A DNA stretch of 10,199 nucleotides, from contig JAJKJG010000083.1 of the NCBI GenBank assembly GCA_021154065.1, positions 1 to 10,199 on the forward strand, written 5' to 3'. Made by a program: the position numbers and the translations under genes. This document shows, piece after piece, positions 6,233-10,199 of this stretch; the stretch's first letter is position 1, and each line of letters begins with the position of its first letter. This DNA is from Methylobacterium sp. (GTDB taxonomy: Bacteria > Pseudomonadota > Alphaproteobacteria > Rhizobiales > Beijerinckiaceae). The notes beneath the pieces are model-generated. The model was not told the origin of the DNA. It saw only the letters and a program-made list of their open reading frames with translations, and ran no database searches.

Positions 6233-8758
6233 TTAGAACCGGCTGCCGCCCGAGAAGCGGAACGCCTGGGTGCGGTCGCCGCCGGTCCTCAACCCGCTGA
6301 CCGGGCTGATGATGCCCTCCTCCTTCGACAGTGCGAAGGCATAGTCGAACCGGATCGGGCCGAGCGGCGAGTTCCACAACAGCGAGGCGCCGACGGACGA
6401 GCGGATCTTGTGGTTGTCGAGCACCGAGACGCACTCCGGGATCACGGTCAGAGCGGCGGTGACGACGCAGCCGGTCGCCGGTGCGAAGCCGGAGATCAGG
6501 TAATCGCCGTTCACGTCGAAGAACTTCTTGCCCTTGTAGCCGAACAGCGTGCCGGCGTCGGCGAAGATCGCGCCCTTGAGCCCGAGGTCGCGCGGCAGCC
6601 CCCAGAGCGGGAACTGGACCTCGTAGGAGAGGCCGGCGTAGGTGGTGCCGCCGATGGCGCTGCCGTTCGGGTCGCCGGACGAGATGTCGCGCGGGCCGAT
6701 GCCGGCCGATTCGAAGCCGCGGACGAGGGTCGGGCCGAGGAAGTACTGGTCGGTGACCCGCAGCCCGTTTTCGCCGAAGCCGCGGATGTAGCCGGCTTGG
6801 CCGTGCACGACCCCGACGACGTCCTCCATCAGCTCGTGATAGTAGCGCGCGTCCGCCGAGACGCGGGCATACTTCGAATCGCCGCCGAGCCCGGCGATGT
6901 CGGGCTTGAGCTCGGCATAGAAGCCGCTCTTCGGATTCTTGGCGTTGTCGAGGGTCGAGAAGCCGAGGGTCACGCCGGCGAGCGACGTGACGGTCTTGCC
7001 CGCCGCCTCCTTGATGACGATCGAGGTCTCGCCGTCATAGGCGCAGTTCGGATAGAGCGGCTGGCCGGCGTTGGGCGTGCCCGGCGCGTTGAGGAGCGTA
7101 TAGTTCGGGATCGGCACGGCGCAGTCGTTATAGGGCTGCTTGATCGTGTTCGGGATCTTCAGGTCGGTCTGGAACAGCGAATAGCGCAGCGTGAAGCCGA
7201 ACTCCTCGGTCACCGGCAGTCCGAGGCGCAGCGTGCCGCCGGTGACGCGGCTCTCGTAGCGCGCGTACTTGGTGTTGTCGCTGTACTTCGTGAACAGGTC
7301 GAAGCCCGCCGCCATCCGGTAGCCGAGGAAGTAGGGCTCGGTGAAGGAGAAATCGATGCCCTTCGCGCGCTGGCCCCAATTGCCGGCGAGCCGCACGAAG
7401 TGTCCGCGGCCGAGGAAGTTCGATTCGCTGACCGACACCTCGCCGATGATTCCGTCGACGGTCGAGTAGCCGCCGGCGATCGAGAACGCGCCGGTCGGCT
7501 GGTCCTCGAGGTCGATGTTGACGATCACCCGGTCCGGAGCCGAGCCCGGCTCGTTCGTGACCCGGACCTTCTTGAAGTAGCCGAGGTTGTTCAGCCGGCG
7601 CTCGCCGCGATCGAGGAGCACCTTGTTGTAGGCGTCGCCCTCGGCGACATCGAGCTCGCGCCGGATGACGTAGTCGCGCGTGCGTGTGTTGCCGCGGACG
7701 TTGATGCGCTCGATGTAGACCCGCGGGCCCTCCTCGACCACATAGCCGATGTTGATGGTGCGGGTCGCCGGATCGCGCATGCCGGTCGGGCGGACCTGGG
7801 CGAAGGCATAGCCGCGCCGGGCGACCTCCGTGGTCACGTCGGTGAGCGAGCGCTCGACCGCCTCGGCGTTGTAGACCTGCCCGGCCGAGGTGCGCACGCG
7901 CCGGCGCAGCGTCTCGGGATCGACCTCGCCGATGCGCGAATCGATATTGACGGCGCCGACGCGGTATTGCTCGCCCTCCTCGACCGTGATGGTGACGATC
8001 CAGCCGCCCCGCGCGGCGTCGAATTGCGCGTCGGTCGCCAGCACGCGGAAATCGGCGTAGCCGTTCTTGAGGTAGTAGCGGCGGATCAGCTCCTGGTCGG
8101 AGGTGAGCCGGTCGGGGTCGTAGACGTCCGTGTTCTTGAGGAAGCTGAGGAAGTTCGACTCGGTCGAGGTCATCAGATCGCGCAGGCGCGAGTTCGAATA
8201 GGCGCGGTTTCCGACGAAGTTGATCTCCTTGATGCCGGTCTTGTCGCCCTCGTTGATCGCGAACACGACGTCGATGCGGCCGTTCGGCAGATCGACGACC
8301 CGCGGCGTGACGCTCGCGAGACCGCGGCCGGTGCGCTTGTAGATGTCGAGGATGCGCTGCACGTCGGCCTCGACCGTCGCCGGCGAGTAGGCGCCGCGCG
8401 CCTTGGTCTGGACCTCGGGCTCGAGCGTCGCCCGCTCGACCTTGCGGTTGCCCTCGAACACGACCCGGTTGATCAGCCGGTTCTCGCTCACCCTGACGAC
8501 GATCTGCGAGCCCTGGCGGGTGATGCGCACGTCCGAGAACATGCCGGTCTGAAGGAGGTTGCGACGGGCCTCCTCGAGCGAGCCGGCGCCGGCGCCAGAG
8601 ATGTAGGAGCGAACCGTTTCCGAATCGACGCGCTGGTTGCCCTGGACGATCACCTGCTGCGCCTGAGCCGGCCCAGCAATCCCGAAGACAGCGAGGAAGA
8701 CCGCTGCCGCGAAGGTGGCGATCGCCACGCTACGGCGGCTCGTCATCGTCAATTTCAT
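6233..8758 (-). CDS. bamA: Outer membrane protein assembly factor BamA (Omp85/YaeT)
   Basis: BamA is the core of the BAM complex that folds beta-barrel proteins into the outer membrane, including LptD, which exports lipopolysaccharide. The 841-residue product begins with a signal peptide (basic MTSRRS, hydrophobic [16 protein letters not shown], cleavage likely after AQA at 31-33). Five POTRA domains follow (about 35-93, 95-172, 175-263, 264-345 and 347-420), then a C-terminal beta-barrel (about 423-841). VRGF at 679-682 is the Omp85 hallmark of loop 6, and the protein ends in Phe as outer-membrane barrels do. Four cysteines occur in barrel loops at 546, 572, 764 and 776. Of ATG 8758 and ATG 8746 I prefer 8758, though its Shine-Dalgarno is weak (a GGG about eight bases upstream). 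The frame remains open to 8923, but that extension gives an Arg-rich non-signal sequence. It lies between rseP and lpxD. Confidence 0.96.
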   Translation of the reverse strand: MKLTMTSRRSVAIATFAAAVFLAVFGIAGPAQAQQVIVQGNQRVDSETVRSYISGAGAGSLEEARRNLLQTGMFSDVRITRQGSQIVVRVSENRLINRVVFEGNRKVERATLEPEVQTKARGAYSPATVEADVQRILDIYKRTGRGLASVTPRVVDLPNGRIDVVFAINEGDKTGIKEINFVGNRAYSNSRLRDLMTSTESNFLSFLKNTDVYDPDRLTSDQELIRRYYLKNGYADFRVLATDAQFDAARGGWIVTITVEEGEQYRVGAVNIDSRIGEVDPETLRRRVRTSAGQVYNAEAVERSLTDVTTEVARRGYAFAQVRPTGMRDPATRTINIGYVVEEGPRVYIERINVRGNTRTRDYVIRRELDVAEGDAYNKVLLDRGERRLNNLGYFKKVRVTNEPGSAPDRVIVNIDLEDQPTGAFSIAGGYSTVDGIIGEVSVSESNFLGRGHFVRLAGNWGQRAKGIDFSFTEPYFLGYRMAAGFDLFTKYSDNTKYARYESRVTGGTLRLGLPVTEEFGFTLRYSLFQTDLKIPNTIKQPYNDCAVPIPNYTLLNAPGTPNAGQPLYPNCAYDGETSIVIKEAAGKTVTSLAGVTLGFSTLDNAKNPKSGFYAELKPDIAGLGGDSKYARVSADARYYHELMEDVVGVVHGQAGYIRGFGENGLRVTDQYFLGPTLVRGFESAGIGPRDISSGDPNGSAIGGTTYAGLSYEVQFPLWGLPRDLGLKGAIFADAGTLFGYKGKKFFDVNGDYLISGFAPATGCVVTAALTVIPECVSVLDNHKIRSSVGASLLWNSPLGPIRFDYAFALSKEEGIISPVSGLRTGGDRTQAFRFSGGSRF

Positions 8759-8932
8759 CAATCTGACCCGTCTCGTTCTTCTGTCTCGCGAGTTCACCGC
8801 GGGCCATGGGCATAGTGCCCCAACCCTATGGTCGGACCCGCTTCTATCGAACATCGACCCCGATGCAAACGCTGGCCACCCCCGCCGCCTCGGCATTTTG
8901 CCGGGGCGTGTCCTTCGTGTCACGTTCTTGCG
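8759..8932 (-). other. rseP-bamA intergenic spacer with small inverted repeats
   Basis: This 174-nt gap is the largest in the minus-strand cluster. It contains an imperfect eight-pair hairpin with a three-base loop (8888-8906; core CGGCA-AAA-TGCCG on the minus strand, one C-A mismatch) and, nearer bamA, GGGCA/TGCCC (8808-8812 with 8816-8820), which competes with CCATGGG/CCC-T-ATGG (8804-8810 with 8824-8831). ACGTGAC occurs twice with a 13-base step (8919-8925, 8932-8938). No T-run follows the first hairpin, and I see no convincing sigma-70 or sigma-E type promoter. The gap has room for a separate bamA promoter or a leader structure; neither is shown. Confidence 0.4.
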
Positions 8933-10096
8933 TCACGTCCCTCGGGCGGCAAACGACGCTCCGAGATGGACGATGTCGTTCCAGGTCGCGAACAGCATCA
9001 GCATCACGACGATGGCAAGCCCGATGCGGAACCCGATCTCCTGGGCCCGGTCGCTCAAGGGGCGGCCGCGCAGCGCCTCGATTCCGTAGAACAAAAGGTG
9101 CCCGCCATCGAGCAGCGGGATCGGGAACAGGTTGATCAGGCCGATCGACACCGAGAGCACGGCGACGAGGCTGACGAGGCCGGCGGTGCCGCCGAGGGTC
9201 GCGACCTGGCCCGACACCTGCGCGATGCGGATCGGTCCCGAGAGCTGGTCCGCCGATTCGCGGCCGACGACGAGGCGCCCGATATAAGTGAAGGTCCGCT
9301 CGACGACGTACCAGGTCTCCATCGCGCCGAGGCGGATCGAGTCGAAGAGCCCGTATTTGACGAGCTTCAGGTCGTCCGGCCCGCGCGAGGCCTGGAGCCC
9401 GAGGAGCCCGATGCGCTGCTTGCCGAAGGGCGTCTCGGTCTCCTTGAGGTCCGGCACGGCGGTCAGGGTCATCTCGCGGCCGTCGCGGTCGATCGCGATG
9501 CTGAGCTCGTCGTCGGCGCTCGCGCTGACGATCCGCTGCATGTCGGTGAAGCTCGAGATCGAACGGCCGTTGATGGCGAGGACGAGGTCGCCGGGCTTGA
9601 ATCCGGCACGCTCGGCGGCGCTGCCGACCTGAACCACGTCGACGCGCGGGGCGAGGATCTGGCGCCCGTTCACATAGGTGATGCCGGCGAAGATCGCGAT
9701 CGCGAGCAGGAAATTCGCGATCGGGCCCGCCGCGACGACCAAGGCTCGTTGGAGAACGGTCTTGTGGTGGAAGCTGACGGCGCGCTCGGCCGGGCTCATC
9801 TGGGCGAGGCTCGCCGCATCCGGCACGCTCGCGCCGTTGACGTCGCCGGCGAACTTCACATAGCCGCCGAGCGGGATCGCCGAGAGCTTCCAGCGCGTGC
9901 CGTGGCGGTCGGTGAAGCCGACGAGCTCGGGCCCGAATCCGATCGAGAAGGCGTTGACGCCGACGCCGCACCAGCGGCCGACGAGAAAATGGCCGAGCTC
10001 GTGGATGAAGACCACGACCGTGAGGACGATGAGGAACGGAATCAGGTAGCCGAGCAGGGATCCGGCCGCTCCGCCCACCACGCCGAAAAGCTCCAT
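8933..10096 (-). CDS. rseP: RIP metalloprotease RseP (site-2 protease family, M50)
   Basis: RseP is a zinc intramembrane protease of the inner membrane that cleaves membrane-bound substrates, in E. coli the anti-sigma factor RseA and leftover signal peptides; the Caulobacter orthologue MmpA cleaves PodJ. The 387-residue product has a first membrane segment (about 15-30) running into the zinc motif HELGH (32-36), AAGPIANFLLAIAIF (122-136) as second segment, one PDZ domain (about 145-220, with AERAGFKPGDLVLAING), and two C-terminal segments. The second C-terminal region holds NLFPIPLLDGGHL, where Asp330 is the third zinc ligand. E. coli RseP is about 450 residues with two PDZ domains; one PDZ is usual for alphaproteobacterial forms. 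ATG 10096 has AGGAGG eight bases upstream and shares one base with the upstream dxr stop (TGATG). Whether it feeds a sigma-E-like envelope stress response here cannot be told from the window. Confidence 0.96.
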   Translation of the reverse strand: MELFGVVGGAAGSLLGYLIPFLIVLTVVVFIHELGHFLVGRWCGVGVNAFSIGFGPELVGFTDRHGTRWKLSAIPLGGYVKFAGDVNGASVPDAASLAQMSPAERAVSFHHKTVLQRALVVAAGPIANFLLAIAIFAGITYVNGRQILAPRVDVVQVGSAAERAGFKPGDLVLAINGRSISSFTDMQRIVSASADDELSIAIDRDGREMTLTAVPDLKETETPFGKQRIGLLGLQASRGPDDLKLVKYGLFDSIRLGAMETWYVVERTFTYIGRLVVGRESADQLSGPIRIAQVSGQVATLGGTAGLVSLVAVLSVSIGLINLFPIPLLDGGHLLFYGIEALRGRPLSDRAQEIGFRIGLAIVVMLMLFATWNDIVHLGASFAARGT

Positions 10097-10199
10097 CAGG
10101 CCATCCTCCTGCCCGGCTCCGAATGGAAGCGGGTCGCGCGGGCGCGTCGATCCCGCATTTCTTGCCGCACTTCGTGATCTATCGCCAGCGCTTCCTCGA
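10096..10199 (-). CDS. dxr: Probable 1-deoxy-D-xylulose 5-phosphate reductoisomerase, C-terminal end
   Basis: The last 33 codons of a gene entering from the right edge. The frame reads EEALAIDHEVRQEM and ends GRRMA, with its TGA sharing a base with the rseP ATG (TGATG). EEALAIDHEVR fits the C-terminal helix of Dxr proteins, and dxr commonly lies just upstream of rseP in alphaproteobacteria. Dxr converts 1-deoxyxylulose 5-phosphate to methylerythritol 4-phosphate in isoprenoid synthesis. The two AGG arginine codons near the end double as the rseP ribosome binding site. The catalytic part is outside the window, so the name rests mainly on position and a short tail. Of the other two minus frames, one soon meets a stop and one runs in phase into rseP. 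Confidence 0.6.
   Translation of the reverse strand, partial: EEALAIDHEVRQEMRDRRARATRFHSEPGRRMA
10105..10110 (-). promoter_or_regulatory. Ribosome binding site of rseP
   Basis: AGGAGG on the minus strand, eight bases before ATG 10096, lies within the last codons of the upstream gene. It fixes the rseP start and suggests coupled translation. Confidence 0.8.

Noticed and set aside
6074..8815. A 913-codon open frame on the plus strand across bamA and the start of lpxD.
   Set aside because: It is antisense to clearly recognised genes and is rich in Arg, Asp, Ala and Val with no recognisable domain. Long open antisense frames are expected in G+C-rich coding DNA.
8759..8923. A longer BamA start at 8923 adding 55 residues.
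   Set aside because: The extension is Arg-rich and would bury the clear signal peptide; the start at 8758 gives a normal export signal and length.
8919..8938. Repeated ACGTGAC as an operator.
   Set aside because: Only two short copies exist, next to and within the end of rseP, and they match no regulator motif I can name with confidence; kept only as a remark in the spacer entry.

Overview
The window is high-G+C DNA from an alphaproteobacterium, most likely a member of the Hyphomicrobiales (Rhizobiales). I infer this from the gene order dxr-rseP-bamA-lpxD-fabZ-lpxA-lpxI-lpxB next to gltA, from the use of LpxI rather than LpxH, and from the protein style. Genus cannot be fixed from the sequence alone. 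No tRNA, rRNA, CRISPR array or insertion sequence was seen.

Left part, plus strand (1-1695). The 3' end of gltA (citrate synthase) enters from the left. It is followed by two accessory genes: a Uma2-family PD-(D/E)XK protein, and a GH25-type muramidase split by a one-base reading-frame change near 1208-1213. The frame break lies inside a 25-nt segment repeated 60 nt downstream with 23 of 25 matches. A stem-loop starts at the last base of the Uma2 stop codon.

Right part, minus strand (10199-1697). This is an envelope-biogenesis cluster transcribed right to left: the end of dxr (MEP isoprenoid pathway), rseP (site-2 protease), bamA (outer-membrane protein insertion), lpxD, fabZ, lpxA, lpxI and lpxB. 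LpxA, LpxD, LpxI and LpxB are the steps from UDP-GlcNAc to lipid A disaccharide, except LpxC, which is not here. FabZ works on the same (R)-3-hydroxyacyl-ACP pool that LpxA and LpxD draw on. Four junctions overlap (TGATG, ATGA, TGATG, GTGA), so translation is probably coupled. The two real gaps are rseP-bamA (174 nt) and bamA-lpxD (61 nt), and both contain small inverted repeats.

The lpx cluster runs head-on into the accessory pair: lpxB and the muramidase frame stop one nucleotide apart. I found no convincing new biological system. The most notable items are the broken muramidase with its internal repeat, the accessory genes beside a conserved cluster, the three-fold start region of the Uma2 gene and the paired cysteines in the BamA barrel.
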